From contig DASPUC010000023.1 of the NCBI GenBank assembly GCA_035623075.1, forward strand, positions 1-64,000: 64,000 nucleotides of DNA, given 5' to 3'. Source of the DNA: Nitrospiraceae bacterium (GTDB lineage: Bacteria; Nitrospirota; Nitrospiria; Nitrospirales; Nitrospiraceae). The position numbers were made by a program, and so were the translations under genes. Of the stretch, positions 18,423 through 27,907 are shown piece by piece (the first letter of the stretch is position 1; every line of letters begins with the position of its first letter). The notes below the pieces were generated by a model. It was not told the DNA's origin. It searched no databases and worked only from the letters and a program-made list of their open reading frames with translations.

Positions 18423-19982
18423 TTACTGGATCTGAAGGTTATAGCGATCGAGCGTGCTGGCCTTGTGTCGCGCGAGATTCGAGAGCGACTTGTTGTAATC
18501 CACGGTAGCGCGCAATTCATTCCCTTGGGCCGTGGCCAGATCGCGCTGAAAATCCAGGACGAAGCGTGTCGTGCTGAGTCCGACCTTCAGGCGCTCTTGC
18601 TCAGCCTGCAATTGCTTTTCCGCCATGATCCGCGCCGACCTGGTCGTTTCGATCCGTTTGAAATCGGTTTGAACCCGTCGTACGGCCTCGCGCACGCCGA
18701 TGATGATCTGCTGCCGAACACTGACGACCGTCGCTTCCGCGTTCTTCATCTCGATCTGCCGTTTGTTGAATGTACTCCAAGCCGAGCGATTTCCCAACGG
18801 ATAACTGAGGACGAGCCCGGCGCCGTAGTTGTAGAAGTCGCCGCTGAAGTTATTGTTCACGGAATTGGGGTAATTGCTCCCCAGTCCAGCCATGCCCACC
18901 GTCCCTTGGAACGACAACGTCGGCAGCAACTGGTTTTTGGCGAATTTGGCGTTAAGATTGCTTGTCTCCATGTTTTTCTTGGCCTGAACGATTTCCGGGC
19001 GTCGTTCGATGGCGATGTCGATGGCTTCTGGAAGGCTGATGGGTTCCAACGTGACGACCGGTGGGTCGAGCAGAGTTAGTCGTAGATCCTCACGGAGTTC
19101 TTCTTCAGCCGGGTTGAGTAACCGGCGCAACTGATCTTCCTGGTCGCGAATCGCTTTTTCCGCCACGATGACCTGTTCCACACGAGACGCCACGGCAGCC
19201 TCTGCTTGCAGGACGTCGACGATCGACATGACTCCGGCTTTGGCTTTTGCACGGTTACTCGCCAGCAGTTCTTGCGCGGCTTTCAAGGCGGCTTCGGCAA
19301 CCTTGAGGTTTTCATTGGCGAAGACGACTTCCCAATACGTTTGCTCGACCGTCGCCACGACGGTGAGCACACGGTCGCGAAACACGTGCTCTTCCACCGT
19401 TGCGTTGTTCTGGGCAATGTTGATGAAAGTTTTGGTGAGCTCGATGCCAGCGTTTCGCAGTAACGGTTGTGTCAGTGTCAGGACCAGTCCTCCGGTATAG
19501 GCTGGGTTGAATAAGAACCCGGTCGCCACACTCTGATTGACATTGGTTCGAGCTGGACTGTAATTCAGGTCAATATTGCCGCCCGTGAGCAGATTCGTCG
19601 TCGCATCGACCGTGACGGAATCGACTCGCTGATCAAATGTTTGGATCTCTGTGAGATTACCCGTCGTTCCTCCGAAGACCGGTCGGTTCAGCGGACTCAC
19701 GGTTCTCGTATATTGGCCGTTGACACTGAGCGTCGGATCGAACTTGGCCTGCTCGACCGTGATATCAAATAAGCGGCTTTCCTTCGTCTGCCGGCTAATG
19801 CTGATATCAAGGTTATTTCGAAGGGCTCGCAGGGCCGCATCGGCAAGCGACATGGCTTCGCGACGTTCCGGAGCAGCCGGCTTTGTGTCCTCCGCAGCCT
19901 GGCTCAGGCCGGAAAATGCAGTGAGGACAAGACTGAGGAGAAAGCCCAACCACCATGGTCTTGTTGTGTTCCATCGATTCAT
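18423..19982 (-). CDS. TolC-family outer-membrane efflux protein
   Basis: About 519 residues from the ATG at 19980-19982, which follows an AAAGGGGG ribosome site; an upstream in-frame ATG lacks one. A signal peptide ends near SQAAE. The body has the two tandem TolC repeats of long amphipathic helices (about 180-270 and 360-470, Q-, A-, E-rich heptads) joined by strands with aromatic residues. It forms a trimeric channel tunnel for type I secretion or RND efflux. No inner-membrane pump or adaptor gene is next to it. Confidence 0.9.
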   Translation of the reverse strand: MNRWNTTRPWWLGFLLSLVLTAFSGLSQAAEDTKPAAPERREAMSLADAALRALRNNLDISISRQTKESRLFDITVEQAKFDPTLSVNGQYTRTVSPLNRPVFGGTTGNLTEIQTFDQRVDSVTVDATTNLLTGGNIDLNYSPARTNVNQSVATGFLFNPAYTGGLVLTLTQPLLRNAGIELTKTFINIAQNNATVEEHVFRDRVLTVVATVEQTYWEVVFANENLKVAEAALKAAQELLASNRAKAKAGVMSIVDVLQAEAAVASRVEQVIVAEKAIRDQEDQLRRLLNPAEEELREDLRLTLLDPPVVTLEPISLPEAIDIAIERRPEIVQAKKNMETSNLNAKFAKNQLLPTLSFQGTVGMAGLGSNYPNSVNNNFSGDFYNYGAGLVLSYPLGNRSAWSTFNKRQIEMKNAEATVVSVRQQIIIGVREAVRRVQTDFKRIETTRSARIMAEKQLQAEQERLKVGLSTTRFVLDFQRDLATAQGNELRATVDYNKSLSNLARHKASTLDRYNLQIQ

Positions 19983-20070
19983 AAAGCCCCCTTTGGTCGA
20001 CAACATGCCTGGGAACATACTATAATGATATTTGGTTAGGCTGTCATGAACATAGTGTGAAGCTGCCGGT

Positions 20071-20481
20071 ATGCGTGTGAAACACCTTTTTCCATTGCTG
20101 AGTGGGGTAGCGCTGTTCGTTGTTGGGGCGATGCTCCCATTGGATCACGCGTGGGGACAAACGGTATCGGGAGTCCGCTCGTTCGACGGCGGAGTTGGAC
20201 CACTGTTCAATCTAGTGGGGCCCGGAAATCTCTACTTGGACAATCAGGGCACACAGGGGTATCTCTACACGCCAGGAGTTAATTTCGAATCCTATAATTT
20301 TCGCAACCCAACAAGCGGCCAGGCCTGGTCTGGGGCCTTGATGACTCTTGGGCCGCAACTGTCGGTCGGACTGATCCAAGGGGCGAATCAATCAGGCACA
20401 GGTATTGTGTTGCCGCGGCCGCCACTTCAAACTCCACCACTCCTTCCGATCCAATCGACCATTCTCGAAGACATTCCATAA
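20071..20481 (+). CDS. Small secreted protein of unknown function
   Basis: A 136-residue protein with a clear signal peptide (about 1-32, cleavage near AWG-QT). The mature part is rich in glycine, asparagine, proline and leucine and lacks a recognisable domain; the proline-rich tail (about 110-130) is notable. It starts 89 nt from the divergent tolC start, so the two share a promoter region. It is probably periplasmic or outer-membrane associated. Confidence 0.65.
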   Translation: MRVKHLFPLLSGVALFVVGAMLPLDHAWGQTVSGVRSFDGGVGPLFNLVGPGNLYLDNQGTQGYLYTPGVNFESYNFRNPTSGQAWSGALMTLGPQLSVGLIQGANQSGTGIVLPRPPLQTPPLLPIQSTILEDIP

Positions 20482-20562
20482 TAAGCACGAAGGCGAGGGG
20501 CTAGAGGCTAGGGGGCAAGGAAGAGTTTCCCTTTGCCTTGCGCCTCTTGTCCCATGCCTCAG

Positions 20563-22152
20563 TCATGGTGCATTCGCGAGTTGCCAGGTGAGTGCGAGAA
20601 CGTAACGGGCCGCAGAAACAAGAATCTCTTGATTGAGTGTCTCGACCGTGTCCGTCGGTTGATGAAAATGGGGGTGTACTCCCCCGCTCACGACGGTGAC
20701 CGTGGGAACCCCTGCTTCTTTAAACGGCACATGGTCACCACCAGGGAAAAACCCGAACACATCCACGTTATCGGCGAGACCGGCGGACTGTCCTGCCTCC
20801 TGGACGACGTGCTTGTCTAACCCGGTTACGCCAAGAGTCAATCGTCCGTTTCCGATTCCCGCATGATCGATGTTGATCATCCCTTTGGTCTGGCCGAGTG
20901 GAATCACCGGTTTCGAAACGTAGAGCCGTGATCCAAGCAGGCCTTGCTCCTCGCCGCTAAATGACAGAAAGAGCAGCGTGCGTTTGGGTTTGATTGGTAG
21001 CCTGGCAAGAGTCCGGGCGACCTCCAATATGACGGCGGTTCCCGAGGCGTTGTCATCAGCGCCGGAGAAAAGTAAACCGGCTTGTTTCCCGAAATGATCT
21101 CGATGCGCCCCGATCACAATAGCCTCATCCGCCAATTTCGGATCGGTTCCGGGCAGCATCGCCACCACGTTGATCAAGAATCCCTGCTCCTGACGTACTT
21201 CCCAATCAAGCACCCCGAAGTAGTCCGTGCGAAAAGACCGAGGTGTGGGGGAACCATTCAGCTGCTCCTGGATTGTGCGCAGTTGTCTCGATTTGGAAGG
21301 ATCGGTTCCCGTGAGGATGTATTCCGCTTGCGAGGTGCTGATCCAGGCGCCGGGCAGCCTGTCACCTTCTGCAGAGAGACTGTAGAAGGCGGTCGGCCGT
21401 CCTGTCACGCCGCGACGCATCTCATAGGCACTCAGGACCGGTCCTGTCGCGGTCAGGTATGCAATGGCACCTTTCTGGCGGGCGATCCGAATCTTGTCTG
21501 CATGGGTAATCGTTCCCTTGTAATGATCAGGCTTGCCCCTTAGAAACAGGACGATGCAATTGTTTACCTCGACTCCGTCGTACTCATTCATGCCGGCGGC
21601 TGAATCGACAATGCCGTACCCGACGAAGACGATCGGTGCACGAACGTGAGAGGACGGAGAATCGAGCACCGGCAGAAAGTCCGTTCCGAGTTCCTGGCTC
21701 AGCGGTACCCGTGCCGTCGAGATTTGCAGAACCGGCGCGGGGGCAATGATGACGGCCTTGTGGGGAGCCGACATGAAGCCGGTCGCCAGTGACCCAAGGC
21801 CTTCTCCAGAACCACCTAAAGTATTGAATCGATCCGATGGAACAGCAACAAGGTTCAGCTGAGATGCTCGGAGTCGATCTGCGACCCATTGTGCCGATCG
21901 CAGATCATCGTCGGTTCCGGTTTGCCGGCCGTTGAACGCTATCCCACTTAGGGTCGCCACATCGGCCATCATGCGTTCGCCTGATACCTGATCAATCGTT
22001 GAACTCAGCGCGCCACGTTCGTCGAGTGGGTGGACAGAGAAAGGGAAGACGACGAACGCGATAGTGATGATCAGAACGAAGGCCAAGTGCAGTACGAGGA
22101 ATCCTGCTCTGACAAGCATTTTGCTCAATCCATGTCGTCGCCGGGTGTACAT
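20563..22152 (-). CDS. Secreted M28-family zinc aminopeptidase with PA domain
   Basis: A protein of 529 residues with an N-terminal membrane or signal segment (about 14-40). A protease-associated (PA)-type insert precedes the catalytic part (about 330-525), which has the M28 metal site in order: IGAHRDHFG (His), GADDNASG (bridging Asp) and SFSGEEQGLLGS (Glu-Glu). A later HVPF contributes a further ligand. Such enzymes remove N-terminal residues from peptides in the periplasm. The ATG at 22152 is used; an internal ATG 12 codons on is an alternative. Confidence 0.92.
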   Translation of the reverse strand: MYTRRRHGLSKMLVRAGFLVLHLAFVLIITIAFVVFPFSVHPLDERGALSSTIDQVSGERMMADVATLSGIAFNGRQTGTDDDLRSAQWVADRLRASQLNLVAVPSDRFNTLGGSGEGLGSLATGFMSAPHKAVIIAPAPVLQISTARVPLSQELGTDFLPVLDSPSSHVRAPIVFVGYGIVDSAAGMNEYDGVEVNNCIVLFLRGKPDHYKGTITHADKIRIARQKGAIAYLTATGPVLSAYEMRRGVTGRPTAFYSLSAEGDRLPGAWISTSQAEYILTGTDPSKSRQLRTIQEQLNGSPTPRSFRTDYFGVLDWEVRQEQGFLINVVAMLPGTDPKLADEAIVIGAHRDHFGKQAGLLFSGADDNASGTAVILEVARTLARLPIKPKRTLLFLSFSGEEQGLLGSRLYVSKPVIPLGQTKGMINIDHAGIGNGRLTLGVTGLDKHVVQEAGQSAGLADNVDVFGFFPGGDHVPFKEAGVPTVTVVSGGVHPHFHQPTDTVETLNQEILVSAARYVLALTWQLANAP

Positions 22153-22291
22153 AGGAGCCTATATAGCATAGATTGAACGGTGATGGAGACCGGTTGCAGA
22201 GCCGCTTCCGGCCAGGGTAGTATCCTGCCTCATGAATGCAAGACGGCCGGTCTCAGCCGTCCCACCGCCGACCTAGGGAGGGGAGAGAATC

Positions 22292-22546
22292 GTGGGTGCC
22301 AGCGATCAGAGCAAGGGCCTATACGATCATCTGTATCGGCGGTTCTTCGAAAATCGTGATAGCCATCAGGGATATGAATTCCAGCATGCGCCGAGCGGGA
22401 GCGCACCAACGCCGGTTCTGTCGTTCGGTCGAAAACTCCGGTGGTGGACGTGGGATCGATGGCAACGCCGGAAGAAAATTCTGGCGGAACGAGATCGCCT
22501 TCAGCGGGAAATTCTTGAGATCAAGAAACGCTCTTCATCTTCCTAA
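22292..22546 (+). CDS. Small basic hypothetical protein
   Basis: An 84-residue protein starting at a GTG that follows an AGGGGAGAG site. It is rich in arginine, lysine and aromatics in the middle (RKLRWWTWDRWQRRKK) and ends in a helical, charged tail. It stops one base before the next start, so it is translationally coupled to the next gene. The start site and spacing support a real gene; no family recognised. Confidence 0.6.
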   Translation: MGASDQSKGLYDHLYRRFFENRDSHQGYEFQHAPSGSAPTPVLSFGRKLRWWTWDRWQRRKKILAERDRLQREILEIKKRSSSS

Positions 22547-22547
22547 C

Positions 22548-23366
22548 ATGTTGCGCACGTTCTCGGTAAAAAAAGCCTCCTGGTGCAAGAGGAAGACAGG
22601 GTTCTCCGTTGCAGGGGTGGCTTTTGTTCTGGCTGTCATGGTCGGTGAATGGGCGGCGCTCCACTCTACCGTTCAGGCATTGCAGGCCGAGAGCCAAACC
22701 GACAAAGAGGCCAACTTCAAGCGACAGGCGTTAGGAGGGTTGTTTAACCAATGGGCGTTCGATACGCAGAAGCCGGATGAACCTCCGAGCGGTTTTTCGC
22801 CCGTGGATTTCGGAGAAGGACCGGCTGCGATATGGCACGTTGCCGCTGATGCCGAAGCTCCGACCAAACCCAACGTGGTCAGGGGATCCTCCTCTTGCCA
22901 GGAGAGTACGTGCTATCGACTGCTGGTGGCGGATAAGTTCGAATATGAGTATCCCGACATTACCGTCAGGCTTCAACTCCCTGGTCAGGGGGCTGTCGGG
23001 ATAGGAGGAGTTGTTCTTGGTGTCAAAGATGCGAAGAACTTTTACGCCGTGTCGGTCGATCTGGTCGGACAAACGCTCGAAATCTTTCGTGTGATCGATG
23101 GGAAGGAATCGGTCTTAGGCCGGGCTCCGATTAAACCGAAGGCGGTGGCGTGGCATACCATTCGGGTCCAGCGTAATACGATCATCAGCAAAGACTTTAT
23201 GGAGACGTTTTTTGACGGGCAGTTAGTAGCCTCGGTGGAAGACCAGGCCCTTGGCCTTGGTCGAATCGGACTGCTCATTCAAGGGAAGACAACGTTATCT
23301 TTCGACAGCTTGCACGCAGTCCCGCTCTATTCTCACCGCCCCTTGTCTCCTCCTGCTGCATACTAG
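22548..23366 (+). CDS. Exported protein with LamG/concanavalin-like domain
   Basis: About 272 residues from the ATG at 22548. An N-terminal signal or membrane segment (about 18-38) precedes a beta-rich domain. The segment from about 130 to 265 has the strand pattern of LamG-like/DUF1080 concanavalin domains (VGIGGVVLGV, YAVSVDL, IRVQRNTI, FDGQLVASVED, GRIGLLIQG). It probably binds glycan or another envelope ligand; there is no obvious catalytic residue set. It follows the small basic gene by one base. Confidence 0.75.
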   Translation: MLRTFSVKKASWCKRKTGFSVAGVAFVLAVMVGEWAALHSTVQALQAESQTDKEANFKRQALGGLFNQWAFDTQKPDEPPSGFSPVDFGEGPAAIWHVAADAEAPTKPNVVRGSSSCQESTCYRLLVADKFEYEYPDITVRLQLPGQGAVGIGGVVLGVKDAKNFYAVSVDLVGQTLEIFRVIDGKESVLGRAPIKPKAVAWHTIRVQRNTIISKDFMETFFDGQLVASVEDQALGLGRIGLLIQGKTTLSFDSLHAVPLYSHRPLSPPAAY

Positions 23367-23634
23367 AGCTCTCATATGCTCGGTGGGAACTGTGTGATCG
23401 TGCTTGCTTTTGGACTAGTTGTAAGGTAGAGTGGAGTTGTGTATCACTGCGAAAGGCCTGGTAGTGGTGCAATAGAAATAGTGACAAGGCCTGAACTGAT
23501 GTTGTTTTGGTCGTGCCCGGGAATCTGATCGGAAGCCAGAGCTAAGCCGCCACCGTGTTTGCGTCTTCGGCCCATTCCTTCCTCACTTCGTTCTCGAGTC
23601 CAAGACAACACCAATATCTCAAAGGAGGAACCCA

Positions 23635-23934
23635 ATGGGTTCGAAGATTTATGTTGGGGGTTTGCCGTATTCCACAACCGAGCAGCAACTGAGCGATCTG
23701 TTTGCTGCACACGGGACAGTGGCGTCAGCCCGGATCATCACTGACAAGTTTACCGGCCAGTCCCGTGGCTTTGGATTCGTGGAGATGTCCGCGGATAACG
23801 AAGCGCAGGCGGCAATCACGGCGCTGAACGGCACCCAGTTGGGTGGCCGCACGTTGACGGTCAACGAAGCACGTCCCCAGGAGCCACGTTCCGGCGGCGG
23901 AGGCCGCGGCGGATTCGGCGGCGGGCGGCGATAA
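23635..23934 (+). CDS. RRM-type RNA-binding protein with glycine-rich tail
   Basis: A 99-residue protein with one RNA recognition motif: RNP2 KIYVGGLPY near residue 4 and RNP1 RGFGFVEM near residue 44. A short glycine/arginine tail follows (about 82-99). Such proteins bind single-stranded RNA and are often induced by cold. An AAAGGAGG site precedes the ATG, a long untranslated leader of about 260 nt lies upstream, and a perfect terminator hairpin lies downstream. A DEAD-box helicase gene follows, a common companion in cold adaptation. Confidence 0.95.
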   Translation: MGSKIYVGGLPYSTTEQQLSDLFAAHGTVASARIITDKFTGQSRGFGFVEMSADNEAQAAITALNGTQLGGRTLTVNEARPQEPRSGGGGRGGFGGGRR

Positions 23935-23957
23935 ACCGCAACAAGAAGAAAACCATT

Positions 23958-23980
23958 GGGGCCACCGTCATGGTGGCCCC
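23958..23980 (+). terminator. Intrinsic terminator-like hairpin after the RRM gene
   Basis: A perfect 9-bp stem (GGGGCCACC with GGTGGCCCC) and 5-nt loop, 23 nt after the stop codon, followed by a moderately T-rich stretch. It probably ends or attenuates the RRM transcript before the helicase gene. Confidence 0.75.
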
Positions 23981-24084
23981 GCTATTTCCTTCCTAGAATT
24001 GCCCATCGTTTCGATGCCTCACTCGGCTGTCTGATTCGCGGCCGAACCGTGCAGTCCGAGGAAGTTCACAACACAAGGAGTGTT

Positions 24085-25392
24085 ATGTCGACATTTGCTA
24101 AAATGAGTCTACCCCTGTTCCTCGCCCAGCGTCTGCAGCATGCTGGGATGATCAATCCCACGCCTGTCCAAAAGGCTGCGATTCCGCTGGGGCTTGAAGG
24201 CCGCGATGTTCTCGCCCAGGCCAAAACGGGGAGCGGGAAAACGTTAGCCTTCTTACTGCCGCTGATCGAGCGGGCGCTGCGCTGCGAGTTACTGTCGTTC
24301 GGGTCCGGGCAGTTTCCGAACACGGGAAGCAGTCCCGCCGGTGGACCAAAGTTTTTGGTTTTAGCTCCAACCAGGGAGCTCGCGCTGCAGATTGAAACCG
24401 AGTTGCGCAAGTATGCGCCAGCCGCCCTCACGTCCCTCGCCGTTTATGGGGGCACACCGATCGAGCGCCATTACCGTGCGCTGAAACGCCCGCCGATGGT
24501 CGTCGTGGGTACTCCCGGCCGTTTATTGGATCTGGTCGGATCCGGCCACCTGCGTCTTGGCGCCGTCACGTTTCTGGTGATGGACGAGGCGGATCAAATG
24601 TTGGATCGCGGGTTCTTGCCGGACATCAAGCGAATCCTGAATCTGCTCCCACGGGAGCGCCAGACGTTGCTGTTTTCGGCGACGTTCGCGTCAGAAATCC
24701 AGACCCTCGCGCAGAGCATGCAGCGCGATCCGGTTCGCGTCTCCGTCGACCCCGGTCTGAACAGCCCGACGTCGATCGTGCATGCCTACTATGTCGTGCC
24801 GGCCGAGCAGTCAAGGATGCAACTGGTTCATACATTGCTCCAGACGGTGAAGCCGGGAGAGCGATCGATGGTGTTTTGCGACCAGAAGTACAAAGTACGC
24901 CGCTTGGCGGCGCGACTGGGCGGTGAACCGGCCTCGGTCGGTTCGTTGACCGGCAATCATAGCCAGGCACAACGGGAACGTACGCTCGGTTCGTTTCGAA
25001 CAGGTCGGCTCCGTTCACTCGTCGCCACCGATGTGGCAGCGAGGGGGTTGGACATACCCGATGTGTCACAGGTCATTCACTATGAATTGCCTGCCAACCC
25101 GAATTCGTATGTACACCGCAGCGGTCGGACCGGACGGGCGGAACGGCAGGGATCGACCTTTTTGATTCTGTCTCAAGCGGAAGAGCGAGAGTATTTGCAC
25201 ATGGTGCGTCAGTTGCGCATCAAGACAACGAAATTGCCTCTTCCCACACTCGCGACCTTACCACCGGCTGCCGCGCCGACGAACGAAGACAAGCTGGCAC
25301 GCCACCCTCGGCCTCAGCACAGACCAGATCGCGGGCCGAGAGGATTTCAGGAGAAAAACGGCCGGCTATCAAGCTCGAGGTCCCGATGGTAA
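24085..25392 (+). CDS. DEAD-box ATP-dependent RNA helicase (RhlE-like)
   Basis: A protein of 435 residues beginning at an ATG with AAGGAG 4 nt upstream. All helicase motifs are in order: Q motif NPTPVQKAAIP, Walker A AKTGSGKT, PTRELALQ, Walker B MDEADQML, SAT, VATDVAARGLDIP and HRSGRTGRA. The C-terminal tail (about 405-435) is rich in arginine, proline and lysine, a common RNA-anchoring tail. It probably unwinds RNA in ribosome assembly or cold response; pairing with the RRM gene supports this. Confidence 0.96.
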   Translation: MSTFAKMSLPLFLAQRLQHAGMINPTPVQKAAIPLGLEGRDVLAQAKTGSGKTLAFLLPLIERALRCELLSFGSGQFPNTGSSPAGGPKFLVLAPTRELALQIETELRKYAPAALTSLAVYGGTPIERHYRALKRPPMVVVGTPGRLLDLVGSGHLRLGAVTFLVMDEADQMLDRGFLPDIKRILNLLPRERQTLLFSATFASEIQTLAQSMQRDPVRVSVDPGLNSPTSIVHAYYVVPAEQSRMQLVHTLLQTVKPGERSMVFCDQKYKVRRLAARLGGEPASVGSLTGNHSQAQRERTLGSFRTGRLRSLVATDVAARGLDIPDVSQVIHYELPANPNSYVHRSGRTGRAERQGSTFLILSQAEEREYLHMVRQLRIKTTKLPLPTLATLPPAAAPTNEDKLARHPRPQHRPDRGPRGFQEKNGRLSSSRSRW

Positions 25393-25416
25393 GATGACGG
25401 CGGGAATATCGCCGCC

Positions 25417-27426
25417 ATGCCGTCGTTTCGCCTAGAAGCCCCGTTTGCACCTTGTGGAGACCAAGGGCCAGCAATTGACCAGCTGGCTGCAGGGGTTCGG
25501 GCGGGGACGAAACATCAAGTGCTCTTGGGAGTTACAGGCTCCGGCAAAACCTTCACGATGGCCAACCTGATCGAGCGTGCGCAAAAGCCCACGCTCGTGC
25601 TGGTGCATAACAAGACGCTCGCCGGGCAGCTGTACCAGGAATTCAAACAGTTCTTCCCCCACAACGCAGTCGAATACTTCATCAGCTATTACGATTACTA
25701 CCAACCGGAAGCCTACATTCCGCAATCGGACACGTACATCGCCAAAGACGCGTCGATTAACGATGCGATTGATCAGATGCGCCATGCGGCGACGACCTCG
25801 CTCCTGCAGCGCAACGACGTGGTGATCGTCTCATCGGTCTCTTGTATCTATGGGCTCGGCTCGCCCGAGGTGTATCACGGTATGGTGGTCTACCTTGAAG
25901 AGGGAATGGAGATCAGACGAGAAAAGATTCTGGCGAAGCTGGTCGAGATCCAGTACGCGCGCAACGACATCGATTTCCATCGCGGAACTTTTCGTGCGCG
26001 CGGCGATGTCATCGAGATTTTCCCGGCTTCGAACGAAGCCGTGTCGGTACGGATCGAACTCTTCGGGGATGTCGTCGATGCGATTCATGAAATCGATCCG
26101 CTGACCGGAAAGTCGCTGAAGAAACTTCCCAAAGTCACGGTCTATCCAAACACGCACTACCTCATCGCCCCCGATCGGTATGAACGGGCCATCACGGGCA
26201 TCGAAGAGGAGCTCGACGAGCGGGTCGCCTATTTCAAGACACACAATCAACTGGTGGAAGCACAGCGTATTGCGCAGCGGACGAAGTTTGATTTGGAGAT
26301 GATCCGCGCGATGGGCTACTGCCACGGCATCGAAAACTATTCCCGCCACCTCAGCGGGCGGGCACCGGGCGAGCCGCCTCCTACGCTGATCGATTATTTC
26401 CCCAAGGACTTTCTGTTGATTGTTGATGAATCGCACGCGACAATTCCACAAGTGGGCGGCATGTACGAAGGTGACTATTCACGGAAAAAGACGCTCGTGG
26501 AATACGGATTCCGGCTCCCGTCGGCGGTGGATAACCGGCCATTGAAGTTTGCGGAGTTTGAACGTTGTCTGAATCAGGTGGTGTATGTCTCAGCGACGCC
26601 GGGTCCCTACGAATTGGAGCATGCGCGTGGGCATGTGGTCGAACAAATCATTCGACCGACCGGGCTTATGGATCCCGTGATCGACGTGCGGCCGGCAAAA
26701 GGGCAGGTCGATCACCTCCTCAGTGAAGTACGAGCGGAGGTCGCAGTGGGAGGGCGGGTGCTCGTCACCACACTCACGAAGCGGATGGCCGAGGACTTGA
26801 CCGAGTATTATCATGACCTTGGCGTCAAGGTGCGGTACCTCCATTCCGACATTAAGACATTGGAACGGGCTGAGATTGTGCGGGACTTGCGCCGCGGGGT
26901 CTTCGACGTCCTGGTCGGCATCAATTTGTTGCGGGAAGGGCTGGATCTGCCGGAGGTGAGCCTTGTTGCCATTCTCGATGCGGACAAAGAAGGCTATCTT
27001 CGCTCGCATCGCTCCTTGATTCAGACCTCCGGTCGAGCGGCGAGACATGTGCGGGGTCGCGTCATCTTCTACGGCGATGTGATTACCGACTCGATGCAAT
27101 TGGCCATTGACGAGACGGCGCGGCGTCGCCGGATCCAAGCCGAGTACAACCTGGTCCACGGGATCGTGCCCGAAAGTGTCAGAAAGGACATTCCGCCACT
27201 CGAATACGCCACGGCGGAGTTGGATTACGTCCAACTGGATCTGGCAGCCGAATCATCACCGGGCTATGAGAAGGATGAGGCAGTCGAGGAGACGATTCAT
27301 CGCTTGGAGTTGGAGATGAAAGCGGCGGCAAAAGAGTTGGAGTTTGAGCGAGCGGCAGTGCTGCGCAATCGGATCCGAGACCTCAGACTCAGAGAACTGA
27401 CGTTGAAAGAGGAGGTGAGTGATTAG
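25417..27426 (+). CDS. uvrB: UvrABC excinuclease subunit B
   Basis: A protein of 669 residues, the usual length. The Walker A motif [10 protein letters not shown] lies near residue 40, the beta-hairpin [12 protein letters not shown] near 90, DESHAT near 338, and the helicase motif QTSGRAARH near 535. A C-terminal UVR domain (about 625-665, [11 protein letters not shown]...) contacts UvrC. UvrB verifies DNA damage after delivery by UvrA. The end overlaps the convergent DUF4321 gene by a few bases. Confidence 0.98.
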   Translation: MPSFRLEAPFAPCGDQGPAIDQLAAGVRAGTKHQVLLGVTGSGKTFTMANLIERAQKPTLVLVHNKTLAGQLYQEFKQFFPHNAVEYFISYYDYYQPEAYIPQSDTYIAKDASINDAIDQMRHAATTSLLQRNDVVIVSSVSCIYGLGSPEVYHGMVVYLEEGMEIRREKILAKLVEIQYARNDIDFHRGTFRARGDVIEIFPASNEAVSVRIELFGDVVDAIHEIDPLTGKSLKKLPKVTVYPNTHYLIAPDRYERAITGIEEELDERVAYFKTHNQLVEAQRIAQRTKFDLEMIRAMGYCHGIENYSRHLSGRAPGEPPPTLIDYFPKDFLLIVDESHATIPQVGGMYEGDYSRKKTLVEYGFRLPSAVDNRPLKFAEFERCLNQVVYVSATPGPYELEHARGHVVEQIIRPTGLMDPVIDVRPAKGQVDHLLSEVRAEVAVGGRVLVTTLTKRMAEDLTEYYHDLGVKVRYLHSDIKTLERAEIVRDLRRGVFDVLVGINLLREGLDLPEVSLVAILDADKEGYLRSHRSLIQTSGRAARHVRGRVIFYGDVITDSMQLAIDETARRRRIQAEYNLVHGIVPESVRKDIPPLEYATAELDYVQLDLAAESSPGYEKDEAVEETIHRLELEMKAAAKELEFERAAVLRNRIRDLRLRELTLKEEVSD

Positions 27427-27683
27427 ACGTTCTTGTACAGGTAGATCCCCAGGAACATGCCCAACAGGCTGAGCAGATTGATCTTCAAGCTGAAGCCGAT
27501 CGTGAATTTGGCCAGGATGAGATCGATGGTCAGCGGTGGGCTGATGCCGGGCGTAAAGTTCGTCGCAAAAATCGCTTGAATGGTGCCTTGCGGCGCCATG
27601 ACCCGCAGGATTTCTCCCAAGATCCCACCCAGTAAGCCGCCGATCAGCACAAAAATGAGAAGGAGAAGAGGGGATTTTCTCAC
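27423..27683 (-). CDS. DUF4321-family small membrane protein
   Basis: An 86-residue protein with a GTG start and two predicted membrane helices (about 5-28 and 62-82) around a glycine-rich first segment ([10 protein letters not shown]). The pattern fits DUF4321, a family of unknown function. It converges with uvrB, overlapping its stop. Confidence 0.75.
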   Translation of the reverse strand: MRKSPLLLLIFVLIGGLLGGILGEILRVMAPQGTIQAIFATNFTPGISPPLTIDLILAKFTIGFSLKINLLSLLGMFLGIYLYKNV

Positions 27684-27907
27684 GGTTCCGGTCTCATGCA
27701 GTCGATGATTGTCTCGATGCGGTACTCATCAGGACCATAGCGAAAGGTCTCTAGTCTGTCAACAAGTTGCACGGTCTTTCTGTGCCGGATCGTCCCTTGA
27801 CTTCTCCCCATCCGTCAATTAGACTGACCGATACTCTTTTGCTAGATTTTTCGAGGCGATCGGAGATCTGGGCGTAAGGCTTCGATGGCCTTTTTCTTTG
27901 TGAACCC

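Noticed and set aside
22236-22547. Longer N-terminus of the LamG-like protein, starting at 22236
   Set aside because: The extension would overlap the whole small basic gene, whose ribosome site is better, and the signal peptide starts well only from the ATG at 22548.
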